A stretch of DNA of 64,000 nt from Akebia trifoliata. Taxonomy: Eukaryota; Streptophyta; Magnoliopsida; Ranunculales; Lardizabalaceae. Numbering within the stretch: the stretch's first letter is position 1; the number at the start of each line of letters is the position of its first letter. A model generated the notes under the pieces. The model was not told where the DNA came from and made no database searches. It saw only the letters and a list, made by a program, of their open reading frames with translations. Location of the stretch: positions 5,983,221 through 6,047,220 of the forward strand of contig CM030711.1 in assembly GCA_017979445.1 (NCBI GenBank), written 5' to 3'. Positions 22,875 through 33,906 of the stretch are shown here, in pieces. Made by a program: the position numbers and the translations under genes.

Positions 22875-24391
22875 TTAATTAAAGACCATGATCCCTAAAC
22901 TAAATAGTAGGATAGAAGGTAAAGAAATGTGGGAAATCTTAGCAGCTGAATTTGGTGTTTCAACTGGTCGAAGCCCTGGAGTTGAGGTCGGATTTTCTGA
23001 GTTCACCGGTGGTGATGAAGTTGGAGTTGATGTTGACGTTTTGTCTGGTACTGGTGCTGGAACAGGTTCAGGGACGGACGAAGCTGCTCAAAAAATTAAA
23101 CGATTAACACATTTAAGCATTGTTTCAATACATAGTGCATAAAATTATTAAACATTATTGGGGTATAAGGATCATAAGTTGCCAGATGGAGGATTATGAT
23201 TCGTTTAGTAGACTCCAAATCTTTAAGATAAAATTTTTGTTGTCATGGAGAAGAATAAGTTAAGTGTAGAAAGAGTTTTATTTATCTTCATGGAAGAATC
23301 TATAATTGATACGTCTATGTGAAGTCGGATCATGTAGAACTTTACATCAAAATATGGAGTGGGTTTGTTATAGGGAATTTGACTCGACAAAGGATTAAGG
23401 TCGTCTTCATCTAATCCGCCTCATTGGATTTATCAGATTCGTATCATTTTAGGATTTCGTAATACATGATCCATACCAATAAATAAATAAAAACGAAAAA
23501 TTGAAAATTAAAAACTAAAAGAAGATTACTTGTTGGAGAAGGAGTTGACCCAAATGAGGCGGGACCTGCCAATGATCACATAGTCTATGTTATTAAATAT
23601 ACAACTTAGAGAAAAATCAATCGTAATCAATTATTTAAACAAAATAGAAAGATGAATTTAATAAATAAATATAATTTTTTTGTTCATGGTGATATGGGGA
23701 ATAAGCATCGACTAACTCTATATGTTACCTGGAGCTGGAAGTGGAGCGACAGACGCTGCAAATAAAGAAAACTCACGATCAATAATTTAATATAATACGG
23801 CCGAACTTTTCTTAATGTGAAGTGTAAGAGAATATATCACATATCTCTAAGACAAAACTCATGACCCCAATCATGTAAACACGAAATCCAACGATTGAGA
23901 TTTATCCTTGAAATAAGTATCCTCGAGATATATGATATAAAAAATTGCATAAATCTCAATTGTTGGATTTCGTGTTTACTTGTCTGGGATCATGATAATA
24001 AAGAATCTAGTGTGACAATATGCGATCTCTTAAAACATATTAATGCCCAAATAAAGGTACCTTTGCATTGGAGGGGCACACCACCCATCTTACAAGCGCG
24101 AGGAAGCGAGATGGCTAAGGTTCGATTAATGGGTATTTGAAAGGGCACCTTTCCAGTAATTAAAAGACAAGCACAGTCCATACTAGAGCTTGTAAGGGAC
24201 TTAAGAGAACTACAACAATCTGAAGTTGGTGATGAACCATTTCCACTACTTTGAGCTATAAAATTCAAACATGGGGTGAAGCTAGTGATCATTGAGGCTG
24301 TGCAAGGTGTTCTTATCTGCCCATAAACAGAAACAGACACCACAAACACCCATACAACAATTATGTGCCCAAAATACTTGAATCCCTCCAT
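22875..24391 (-). CDS. GPI-anchored non-specific lipid-transfer protein (xylogen/LTPG-like), four exons
   Basis: Exons in transcript order: 24061-24391, 23729-23755, 23530-23565, 22875-23083. They total 603 nt (200 aa) and every junction is phase 1. Residues 1-25 form a signal peptide. The lipid-binding domain has the eight-cysteine pattern (TPC, SFTPC, DCC, CAC, RAC, LQC) that makes four disulfides around a hydrophobic cavity. A Pro/Ser/Thr-rich hydroxyproline-glycosylation-type linker follows (SVAPLPAP, VPEPVPAPVP). A hydrophobic C-tail (ISLPSILLFSLGIMVFN) after SAAK predicts GPI anchoring at the cell surface. Two tiny exons of 27 and 36 nt code for linker only. Its start codon faces the LTPG gene at 25693 across about 1.3 kb, a head-to-head pair. 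Ligand and role are unknown; xylogen-type proteins act in extracellular signalling and cuticle lipid export. Confidence 0.88.
23860..23990. mobile_element. Short foldback (MITE-like) in intron 1 of the minus-strand LTPG gene
   Basis: The arms 'aaacacgaaatccaacgatt' (from about 23877) and 'aattgttggatttcgtgttt' (to about 23979) are inverted repeats that continue outward with 'catgaccccaatcatg' and its near complement. No target duplication could be fixed. It sits 70-200 bp from the exon 1 donor. Confidence 0.6.
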
Positions 24392-25692
24392 CTTGACTTT
24401 TATTTTTGGGGGTCTTTAGTCTCTTTTAAGAATTTTTAAAAGTGTGAGTTGGAAATGGAGAATGTGAGAGGACATTTATAGATAGATGTGTTGTTGTTGT
24501 TTGGGGTGGAGAGGAGGAAAAAGTGGTAGATTTGTAGTGGGTTTTGAAGTTCAACAACTTTAACTAACTTTTGTTTTCTAGGACTATTTTATTTCATTTG
24601 TTGAGAGGAGAACTTGTGCTCCTAGATTTCACAATCAGATTCTTAGGACACGAACCCATGAATGTTGGACCCACTTTTGCAAATCTAGATCATAGTTTTG
24701 ATATTGGATGAGTCAAGTCGGTTCGATTGGATTTTGAGGTGACTCATCTCGAAACTTGATGGAATCAACTTGAGCATTATTAAAGAAGCAACTTCCAATG
24801 ATCATCACTAATAATAAGATCAATGTGATGATGCATCCCACTATGTTGCTTCTGAGGTACATTTGGATGACTGACCAACCAATAATTTATCATAGAGTCA
24901 GTGATTTTTTGACGCCCCCTTTGACATACGCTCCCTGATGTGGTATGGATTAAAATCATAAATCTTTTTCCCCGGGATACACAACTGTACATCCTCATAA
25001 ATATGTGAAGTTGTGTATCCCAAGAAAAAAGATCTATAATTCTAATCCATGCTACGTCAAAGGCGCAAGGCCCATGTCAGAAGGGGGGCATAGAAAATCA
25101 TTATTCTTTATCATATGAGCCCAAATATCCGACCTTAGATCATTGTGTGCACTTTTTTCCAATCCACAAATTAAGGTGTCCCCACCCATCAAACTAGGTT
25201 CACTGATAATCACCAAATAAGACACGTGTACAATACAGAGAATAGGGAGCACCATATCACTTAACGCACCCTAAATAATCTTTTATTTTCCTAAAGAAGA
25301 GCCTTCTTTTCCTTACCAAGGAAGACATGTAGCAGAATCTTTAAAGAGAACAACATTCAAAGATCTAAAAATTCAACCAAAAAAAAACGTTGTTCATTTC
25401 TTAGGTGACACGTTATGCAGATAACACATCTTGAATATTTTTTCAAAGTCTTATATTTGAACTTCGTGTACTTGGGTGGTTAACCAAGAAGAACCTGTTA
25501 AAGAGTAGGAGAAGTTGGTCACCCACATAATTAACATATATCTCTCTTCTTCACTGATCCTCCCCTTTATAAACCAAACCACTTCTCTGCTCTCTCCATC
25601 CCAAAATCGATCAAAAGTTCATAAATCTCACTATCTGTTCATCTCTTGACCCTTCGAACATCTCCCTCAACTTCGTGAATCTAAAATATCAA
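24392..25692. promoter_or_regulatory. Bidirectional intergenic region between two head-to-head LTPG genes
   Basis: It contains the upstream regions of the minus-strand gene (start at 24391) and the plus-strand gene (start at 25693). A TATA-like CTTTATAAACC lies at about 25565-25575, some 120 bases before the plus-strand start. The same promoter block, including TTTATAAACC at about 32640, precedes the third gene. A foldback at 24911-25089 interrupts the region. Confidence 0.6.
24911..25089. mobile_element. Foldback MITE in the LTPG promoter region (first duplicate only)
   Basis: The inward tips GCCCCCTTTGACAT and GCCCCCCTTCTGACAT are followed by matching arms containing TATGGATTAAAATCATA / CATGGATTAGAATTATA and GGGATACACAACT. 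It is absent from the equivalent site of the second duplicate (about 31930-32230), where another MITE sits. The target duplication is unresolved. Confidence 0.65.
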
Positions 25693-26857
25693 ATGGCTTT
25701 TAAAGGAATGGAGATAGGTCTGGTCGTAATCATCATGTCGATACTATGGGCAGGAGTTTCTGCTCAATCTAGTTGCACAAATGTGATCATTAGTATGTCT
25801 CCATGCCTTAACTACATTACGGGGAATTCGTCAACTCCGTCTTCTTCGTGTTGCTCACAACTTGCAAATGTGGTTAAATCTCAACCAAAATGCCTATGTG
25901 AGGTCCTTAATGGCGGTGGTTCGTCTACGGGGCTCAACATCAATCGGACTCAAGCCTTGGCACTCCCAGATGCTTGTAGTGTCCAGACTCCACCTATTAG
26001 CAAGTGCAATGGTAAGATCAATGTTGCCCCAAAGGTGTGTCACTTGGCATTTCTTGGTAAAATTTCTAATCTCGATGTATATTTGTAATTGAGCAGCCGC
26101 TTCTCCACCGGCCTCTCCTGCGGGAACACCGAATTCTCCTACTACATCAGTGCCAGGTAGACGATGTTTCATGATTTACTCACATTTTCCTTAAATTCAG
26201 AAGTTTATAAAAACAGCTGATCAGTTAGTCGAAAGTGTAATATTTCTTGACACCAAATTTTTTATGGCAGACACAATCCTTGCTAGTTGAAAATAGAATC
26301 CCGACCAAAACTTAAAGAAAACATAGTTGAACATAAAGACCAACTATCTCAACTTTAACATAGATTTGAACAGAGATATGTAACTTGGAGATGTACACTG
26401 GCATTCTTCTATGAAATCTATTAGACATTTAGCAATGCAGAGAGATATCTTATATTTCGTAACTTAATTCTGTGTCAAACAAAAAACACCTCAACAAACA
26501 CGAATAAATTGAAACCATATGATTGGTAAACAACATTTTCGTACATAGTTTTGCTCCACTAGTCATGTTCAATGAGTGCTTTACAGACAAGTCAAGTGGA
26601 ACAATTTCGACTGTTCTCGTAAAATAAAGTTTTTATCCCAAAATTCAACCCATATTGTACTAATTAACTATTAAAAGTGTGATTTTGTTTCTAAAATTCT
26701 CATGTCAATAATTTGGATAAATGCAGGAAATGGATCTAAGACAACCCCATCAACAGATGGAGATGCATCGGCCGGAACTTCTACTAAATTGCCATTTTCT
26801 CTGCTCTTCGTCCTTCTCTTTGTTGCATCGTATACTTCAAACTTAAGCAGCTTCTGA
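25693..26857 (+). CDS. GPI-anchored nsLTP (LTPG-like), three exons, tandem copy A
   Basis: Exons 25693-26011, 26097-26156 and 26727-26857 total 510 nt (169 aa); phases agree. The start [10 protein letters not shown] was chosen over the Met six codons upstream because it gives a compact signal peptide ending WAGVSAQ. The eight-cysteine motif is complete: SSC, SPC, SCC, CLC, DAC, SKC. The linker [18 protein letters not shown] is Pro/Ser/Thr-rich. The hydrophobic tail [22 protein letters not shown] predicts GPI anchoring. The partner gene at 32767-33906 has the same exon lengths. It is expected in the cell wall or outer plasma membrane, binding lipid; the exact ligand is unknown. Confidence 0.9.
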
Positions 26858-27836
26858 GTTGCTTTTTCCAGATGGATTTCTCTTCGTTGTATCTTTTTAT
26901 TTTTTATTTTTTTAGTTGAGTGCCTTTGTATTTGTATCATTTATTTATTGGGGGACCTCTTGTGGGGTTGTTAGTAGTTTGTTATATAGATGAGTGAAGG
27001 GACTTGTCATCCTCTCTCCTTTTAATAAATACAGTAATACCAAAATGAACTTAATTTGTTCCCTACCAAGTTTTTTACCCTAATGATGGTGATCATTGAA
27101 GTTGGAAACCACTATTTAGAACCGAAGGTCATGGATACGTAAAACCGAGTGTACACAACGACAGATAGAATAAAGAGAGTGATTTCGTTAGTTTGCTTCA
27201 GTAGGCAATTGGTTGATGTCTTAGAACACCAATCTACATTATATCACTAAACAACGAATGAGAACAGCTTATAATAAGCTGGCACCCCTTCTGAGGACAA
27301 GGAAGCTGGACACTCGGTGATGGGCAATGCTATCAAATAGCATATGCGACCAGCATATGATGTGCGCATATTGCACAAAATATTTTTTATTTCTTATAAC
27401 GTCATATCGAACCCTGGGTACAACAAGCCACTATTATTCAACGACAGAGAAGGTGAACACTTAGTTCGACCCTCCAACCCTATAGAGAATGATAAATAAT
27501 GAATAAATTCCCTTTGAACTATATTTACCCTTACCTGCTTGACTCACTCCTCTTAGAATCAATTAAATTGGGTATATCAATGGTCATCTGTTAGAAATCC
27601 TCTTTACCACCATGACCATTTCACCTTGATCATGATTCCAATTATATAAATGTCCTTCCAAGCCCAAACAAAATCGCAATGGTATACATCACTAAACCAA
27701 AGCCAACTTCTCTACCTTAAACAAACTTGATGTAAATGAGTTTCTTATACGTTAAAATAACTTTTATTGGTAGCAAAGGTTAGTGCTCATTAGAAGAATA
27801 TTGGACTTGAACCCATGCATAAGATATGATCAACAC
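26858..27836. other. Downstream region of LTPG copy A
   Basis: The 3' UTR includes AATAAA-like TTTTAATAAATACAG at about 27021-27035, conserved in copy B (about 34071-34085). A conserved block at about 27080-27250 matches 34130-34300 and encodes nothing recognisable. No gene is supported. Confidence 0.45.
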
Positions 27837-28077
27837 CTAACCCCAAGGGGTTGGCCTAGTGGCAAGCCGAGCCTTAATAAGCTCCTCAGGAAGGGTAGGT
27901 CAAGTGTTCAAAATCCCGCGAAGCAATGAATTCCTTGGGGCCACCCTCCTGGGTCCGGTCGACCCTCGACTCAGCCAATTGTACTTAGGACTTTCCAAGG
28001 GGGTGGTGCGTGTGACCGTGGGAGTAGTCTCACAGAAGAGTGAGAATACCCACGATAAGCGAAAAAAAAGAAAAAAA
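27837..28077 (+). mobile_element. tRNA-derived SINE, 241 bp, with 11-bp target duplication
   Basis: It begins 'ctaaccccaaggggttggcc'. Box A-like GGCCTAGTGGCAAG and a degenerate box B (AGTGTTCAAAATCCC) are followed by a 3' body ending CACGATAAGCG and an A-rich tail. ATGATCAACAC flanks it at 27826-27836 and 28078-28088. It is present only in the left duplicate, so it arrived after the duplication or was lost from the other unit. Fragments of the same family lie at 35041-35190 (minus) and about 46795-46880. Confidence 0.85.
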
Positions 28078-28475
28078 ATGATCAACACGCATGAACTGGC
28101 ATCTTCAAATGTTTAAATAAATAACTTTGAAGCTATTGGGGTTTCACCAGCGTGCTTACTTGTCTAGTTTAATAAAGTTTAGAAGCCTATAGTAGGTCCC
28201 CATTAAATTAAACAGTGATTGGTCAAGTCCAACAAATAAAAAATGAATACTAATAAGAACAATGAGCATTTGCACCTAACTTCATATAATATCTGCAAAT
28301 TGATTAAAACTAGAAGAAATACAACATGCAATGTTATATTGCTCTGAAGTTGGCTATTCAAACAATGTTCTTAAATTATCAAAAAGTTGTACAAATCCGA
28401 AAGCTGAGAAACCACAACTGTTTGAGATTAAAAAAAATTACTTTATGGATTATTATTAAAGGTTTGATTTAGATT

Positions 28476-29792
28476 CATGATTTTAAAATCGTCTGAGATC
28501 AAGATTACTCGGGTGAATCATCTTGCTATGTCAATGTGAATTATCCTTCACATTGACTCATCCAAGATCCGATATGACTTGTCTGATATTTTAAAAATAT
28601 AATAGGCCGAGTCAACTATTTTTTTTTTATATGGAAAATTACCAAAACAACGTTGATTTTGTCATTTATTACCTTTTTTTCCCCATAAAATTACCAAAAG
28701 CAATTTAAAGCCCAATATTTTCTGAAATTGCGGGACCATCCAATGTTTTAAATTGCTTTTGATAATTTTTGAAAAATTACAATTCTTTAGGTAATAAACA
28801 ATATTATCAAACTTTTATTTTGTTGCAATTTCCCGTTTTGATAAAAAAAAAAATAATTAATGATTTAAATCTTTATTTTATCTAAATAAAATATGATCTT
28901 GTGAGTTGTGATTGAGCATCTACTAAATACCAATGTAATTAAGGGCAAAAGGCATAAGGCCTCCTAGTGCCTGAGGCGCACGCCCAAGTAAAGTAAGGCA
29001 CAATCAAATTATAAAATTATAAAATTAAATAGTGAAAGGTGAGTTCTAGATATTTTACAATTATAACATATATAAATGCGAGTTTTTACAAACGAGTTAA
29101 AGTATTCAACACTTCAAGAAGAAGAACGATCAATAGTAAAAGAAAAAAGTTGAGAGGAATAAGGAGAAGAAAAATAAGAGAAAAAAGAAATAAAAGTAGA
29201 AATAGAAGTAAAAATAAGCCAACAACATGTTCATGCTACTACAGCAGAACAACAACTATGGCTATCAATGGGTGGGCACTAACCAGGCCCTAAAAAAGGC
29301 AGGCTCAACCTTAGACTAGCCCGATACCTTTATCGGGCCTAAGTCAACCAAGTCCTAATGGGTTTGGGCTCAGTAAAAAATCACCAAATGTAAAATTAAA
29401 TATTTTTAATCGCAAAAAATTAAACTTTCCAAATAAATTTTATTTTATATGTAAATAGCATATAATCAAATATGAAACTAGTGATTTAAGTGAGGTGCAC
29501 CCTGGTGCGCCTTGTGCCTTGATTGAGGCATAGTCAAGGTGTGTGCCTTGGTGCATCTCACTTAAATTGCCTTGCCTCACATGTATTAAGGTGCCTTTGG
29601 TCCGCCTGCCTTGAGGCACGCCTAAGGCTCACTAAGGCGCTCGCCTTGACTACATTGTTAAATACTAATTTTTTTGAATATAAATATATATTAATAACTA
29701 ATTATAATCTGAATTAAACAATTTATCCCGTACGAGACAAAATGACTAAGCGAGCCAACCCGGCATGTAGATTACTAGGTTTTAAAACCATG
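28476..29792. mobile_element. hAT-type non-autonomous element, left-duplicate copy
   Basis: The inverted tips are CATGATTTTAAAATC and CATGGTTTTAAAACC. The perfect 8-bp target duplication TTTAGATT lies at 28468-28475 and 29793-29800. Its orthologous copy in the right duplicate is 35225-35887, so the insertion predates the tandem duplication. It is interrupted by the hAT element at 28931-29657. A related solo copy is at 58630-59023. Confidence 0.85.
28931..29657. mobile_element. Nested hAT-type element, 727 bp
   Basis: The termini are CAATGTAATTAAGGGC and, inward from the right, CAATGTAGTCAAGGCG. The 8-bp duplication CTAAATAC / TTAAATAC (28923-28930, 29658-29665) matches at 7 of 8 positions. 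GC-rich subterminal repeats of 'gccttg' and 'aaggc' fill both ends. The interior holds a further 'gggcc'-rich fragment at about 29255-29400 resembling the hAT family at 43056. Absent from the right duplicate, so it is younger than the duplication. Confidence 0.85.
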
Positions 29793-29800
29793 TTTAGATT

Positions 29801-31254
29801 AAATTTGGATTTTGATGAATTTGATTTTAAATTAGGATTATTAAAATTCTCTTCAAATATCCATTGCAATAACAATTTTTTTATTAAAAAAAAAAAACAA
29901 TGAAAAATCAAAACAAATTGCATGAAAATTCTTCATTTTTTATTAATGTTTCATGTGATTTTCATTCGTTAAGAATGTAGGGTTACAGATAGGATCTTTT
30001 GTGTGAGCATTCTGTAGATACTCTGTGTGCTTGGTGTGGTGGTTCTTTTCGTAATAAACTAGAATTTCAAGGGTATAAAAGTTACCTTGCTTGGATCGGT
30101 TCACAGGCTTTGTCATCTATAACTCGTCACTGACTCGGACGATTTTGTCTAACTCGCTTCGCACAGTGAAGTCTCGGAGAGTTAAGAGAGGGAAAAAAGA
30201 TGGGAATTTTAAGCAGGAGGCCTACCCTTCAAGACTAAAATTACTAAACCACCATTAGATTTTCTTTAAAAAGAAAAAAAATTAAAATACTTTCGTTTAA
30301 TTCATCCTTTAAGGTATGTTATTACTTATTAATTACTAGAAGGTGGCATTTGCTAACGCACATGTTTCTGAAGGGCTTATTTGTAATTTAAAATATTAAT
30401 TGATGAGTAATTTTAAACATAACATAGTACAAAGGATATTTTTATAATTTTGAAAACTAATCAAAGCGATTGCAATTTTTCTGATTTTTTTTAATACCAA
30501 AATGACCTTAATTATAGTAAAATGGGAGCATTTTTGAATCCAAATTTTGGTGTTGAATCATTTTGGGAAATTTACTTAAAAGACCTTGGTGGAGGGATTT
30601 CTTTGTAAGTAATCTTTATGTTTTGGCCGATAACTTGATATAGTCCATTTAGTAATCTTTTTATTTTTTAATGATCACTAATTTTTGGTGAACTCACCAT
30701 TTTGTATTTATCATCAAACTCACCACTCAATATAAAAAGTGGTGAACTCAACACTTGTAAAACTCATTAATTTTTTATTTTCAAATTTTTCCAACTAAAA
30801 TACATGGAAATACCGACTAAAAACTTGAGGTAACGACTTGTTTAAATGATTTCAAATCAAAAGAACCATTCTTGATCGATTTTCGTCTTCAAAATATTTA
30901 AAAAAACCATTGAAAATGATTTTTTCTTCCTTCTTAAATATTTCCAACGGAATGAAGTCTCCGAAACTCAATTGAGATGACAAAAATTTAACTTTTTTGG
31001 ATGAAACCAATGAGTTCGAACGGTTAAGGCATTCAGTCGTGAGAAATATGGGAAATGGTATTAAGGGACTAACGAGAAATAAATTTTTTACCAAATAAAC
31101 TATTAAGAAAAATCCTAAAACCTAGGGACTAATTAGAAAGATTCCCTCAATCAGGGTCCTTTTAAGTAATTTTCCCTAATAGTAAAGATGATCCTTCACT
31201 TTATCAAATTATAATTTAGGGTTTTCATTAAATAATGTTCATCTTTCATTCGTC
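29801..31254. other. Junction region between the two tandem units
   Basis: The left unit ends near 30330. Between 29940 and 30230 is a block absent from the right unit. An element with inverted tips (GGGAAATTTACTTAAAAG at 30565 and its near complement ending at about 31176) fills most of the spacer; its target duplication is unresolved. No gene is seen. Confidence 0.5.
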
Positions 31255-31415
31255 TTCTTGGATGAGTTGAGTCAATCCAATTGGATTTTAAGGTGACTCA
31301 TCCCAAAACTCAGATGGAATCAACTTGTCAGTTGTCAAGTCAACTGCTCACAAAATCGTTGATTCAACTCTCCAACTAGTTGACTCAACTAGATTTGTGG
31401 AGAATAGGAACTAAA

Positions 31416-31458
<43 letters not shown>

Positions 31459-31947
31459 TATCTTATTCATCCAAGTTGACTAGTGAGTTTGGAAAGATGT
31501 TTGAGAAATAGTTTTTTATTTTTTATCTTAAAAATATTTTTCGAAGTAAAAAAATATGTTTAATGGATACTCTACTCTTTGAATTCTCACAAAAGCCAAA
31601 ACATCAATAGTAGACTATATAGAAACCATAATTGTTCTACCCACACTTTTGACTTCTACTTTCGTGAAAAATCAGATAGAACAAAAGTTATGGAGTTTTT
31701 TTTAGTTTAAAACATAAATACCTTGAATTATTTCTCTGATCTCATCTTCATTCTTCATCTAAAAGCTGTTTTTATTTGGTTTCGTCAAATGTTCACAGCT
31801 TTTGGAAGCACTTTTAGATCTTAAAAAGCAATTCTTGAGCGTTTTTATCAATTATCGAAGAATAAACTTCACAATGATCATCTTTAATAATAAGGTCAAT
31901 GTGATGATGCATCAACCATCATTCCTCTGAGGTCCCTTTTTTTCCAA

Positions 31948-32219
31948 GGGTATTTTAGAAACACCCCTTTTATAAAATTGGTGATATTAGGTTTACCCAC
32001 TTATCGAATGTCAAAGTTGCTTTTTCTTGATGATTTAATGGTGAAATTTTGATTTTTTTTTTTTTTTCAAAATTCTCTTTAAATACTTAAATTAGTAATC
32101 AAAATTTGGAAAATATCATAATTTCACAATTAAACAATCAAGAAAAAATGGTGTTGACTTTATTGCAAGGGAGTAAATCTAATATCACCAATTGTACAGA
32201 GGGTGCTTCTAAAATGTCC
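31948..32219. mobile_element. Mutator-type MITE, 272 bp, private to the right duplicate
   Basis: The tips are GGGTATTTTAGAAACACCC and GGACATTTTAGAAGCACCC (inward), with arms of about 110 bp. The perfect 9-bp duplication TTTTTCCAA lies at 31939-31947 and 32220-32228. The matching stretch of the left unit (about 25170) shows the uninterrupted TTTTTTCCAATCCACAA site. Confidence 0.85.
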
Positions 32220-32766
32220 TTTTTCCAACCCACAAGTTGACCCCACCCATCAAAGTAGATTCACTGATAATCACCACATTGAATACATGTACAATACAGA
32301 GTAGGGAGCATTACCTCTCAATGCACCCTAAATACTATTTTATTTTTCTTAAAGTGAAAGAGGTTTCTATTCCTCACCATGAAGACATGTAGCAGATTCT
32401 TAAAGAGAACCACATTCAAAAGAAATGAAAATTTCAACAACAACAAAAAAAAAGTGTTCAATTCTTAGGTGACACGTCAGGCAGACTTCACTTTTTGAAT
32501 ATTTTTCTTAAAAGTCTAATATAATTTTATTTGTCTAAGTCTTATACTTAGGTTGTTAACCAAGAAGAAGCTGTTAGAGAGTGGGAGAAGTTGGTCACCC
32601 ACATAACACATCTTTCTCTCTTCTTCACTGATCCTCCCCTTTATAAACCAAACCATTTCTCTTCTCTCTCCATCTCAAAATCAATCAAAAGTTCATAAAT
32701 CTCACAATCTGTTCATCTCTCGATTCTTTGAACATCTTCCTCGACTTCGTGAATCCAAAATATCAA

Positions 32767-33906
32767 ATGGGTCTTAAAGGAATGGAGATGGGTCTGTTTG
32801 CAATCATCGTGTTGATGCTATGGGCAGGTGCTTCTGCTCAATCGAGTTGCACAAATGTGATCGTTAGTATGTCTCCGTGCCTTAACTACATTACAGGGAA
32901 CTCGTCAACTCCGTCTTCTTCATGTTGCTCACAACTTGCAACTGTCGTTAGATCGCAACCAAAATGCCTATGTGAGGTCCTCAATGGTGGTGGTTCGTCG
33001 ATGGGGCTCAACATCAATCGGACTCAAGCTATGGCACTCCCCGATGCTTGTAGTGTCCAGACTCCACCTATTAGCAAGTGCAATGGTAAGATCAATGTTG
33101 CCTCATAATTTGAAAGTATGTGTCAGTTGGCAATAATTGGTAATTTTCTAATCTTCGACCATGTTGTATGTTTGTTATTGAACAGCCGCTTCTCCATCGG
33201 CCTCTCCTTCGGCAACACCGGATTCTCCTACTACATCAGGGCCAGGTAGACGAAGTTTCACGATTTGCTCACAATTTTCCTTAATTTCAGCAGTTAATAA
33301 AAAGAGCTGGTCGGTTAGTTGAAAGTGTAATATTTCTTGAGACCAAATTTTTCGTGCAGCACAAACTTAATGGCAGACACAATCCTTACTAGTTTAGTTG
33401 AAGATCAAGACCAACCATCTCCACTTTAACATAGATAAGTAACTTGGAGATTCACACTGGCATTCTTCCATGCAAAGTATTAGACATTTAGCAATGCAGA
33501 GAGATATCTTACAGTTCATAACTTAACTTTGTGTAGAAAAAAATTCAACAAACACAAATAAATTGAAACCATATGAATGGTACACTAACATTTTCCTTCA
33601 TAGTTTTGCTCCACTAGTCATGTTCATCGATGAGAGCTTTACAGACAAGTTTGGTCTCGACTGTTCTCGTGAAATAAAATTTCCCCCAAAATTCAACCTA
33701 TGGTTGTAATAATTAACTGTTTGAAGTTTGTTTTCAATTTCTAGAATTTAATGTCAATAACTTGCATTGATGCAGGAAATGGATCTAAGACAACCCCATC
33801 AACAGATGGAGATGCATCAGCTGGAACTTCTACTAAATTGCCATTTTCTCTTCTCTTCGTCCTTCTCTTCGTTGCATCGTACACTTCAAACTTAAGTAGC
33901 TTCTGA
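32767..33906 (+). CDS. GPI-anchored nsLTP (LTPG-like), three exons, tandem copy B
   Basis: Exons 32767-33085, 33186-33245 and 33776-33906 are 319, 60 and 131 nt, identical in length to copy A (169 aa). The start MGLKGMEMGL corresponds to [10 protein letters not shown] of copy A. The signal peptide ends AGASAQ, all eight cysteines are kept, the linker is AASPSASPSATPDSPTTS, and the GPI tail is as in copy A. Most differences from copy A lie in the signal peptide and the Pro-rich linker, while the lipid-binding domain is nearly unchanged, suggesting purifying selection on that domain. A TATA-like TTTATAAACC lies at about 32640. No stops or frameshifts; both copies look functional. Confidence 0.9.

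Larger units (their letters stand above)
24700..30330. repeat. Tandem duplication, left unit (with LTPG gene)
   Basis: Homologous to 31255-36195. Matching landmarks in the same order: 'gattttgaggtgactcatc', the promoter, three LTPG exons with introns, the 'gatggtgatcattgaagttgg' downstream block, 'gaagctattggggtt', a hAT element, and the 'aaaattactaaa' block near 30240. Offsets vary between about 6.0 and 7.1 kb because insertions differ between units. Limits are approximate. Confidence 0.85.

Noticed and set aside
27859..28116. 85-codon plus-strand frame with a protein-like start
   Set aside because: It is the body of a SINE flanked by an 11-bp duplication and ends in its A tail.
29039..29293. 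84-codon Arg/Lys-rich frame
   Set aside because: It lies inside a nested hAT element in an AGAA-rich stretch; absent from the sister duplicate.
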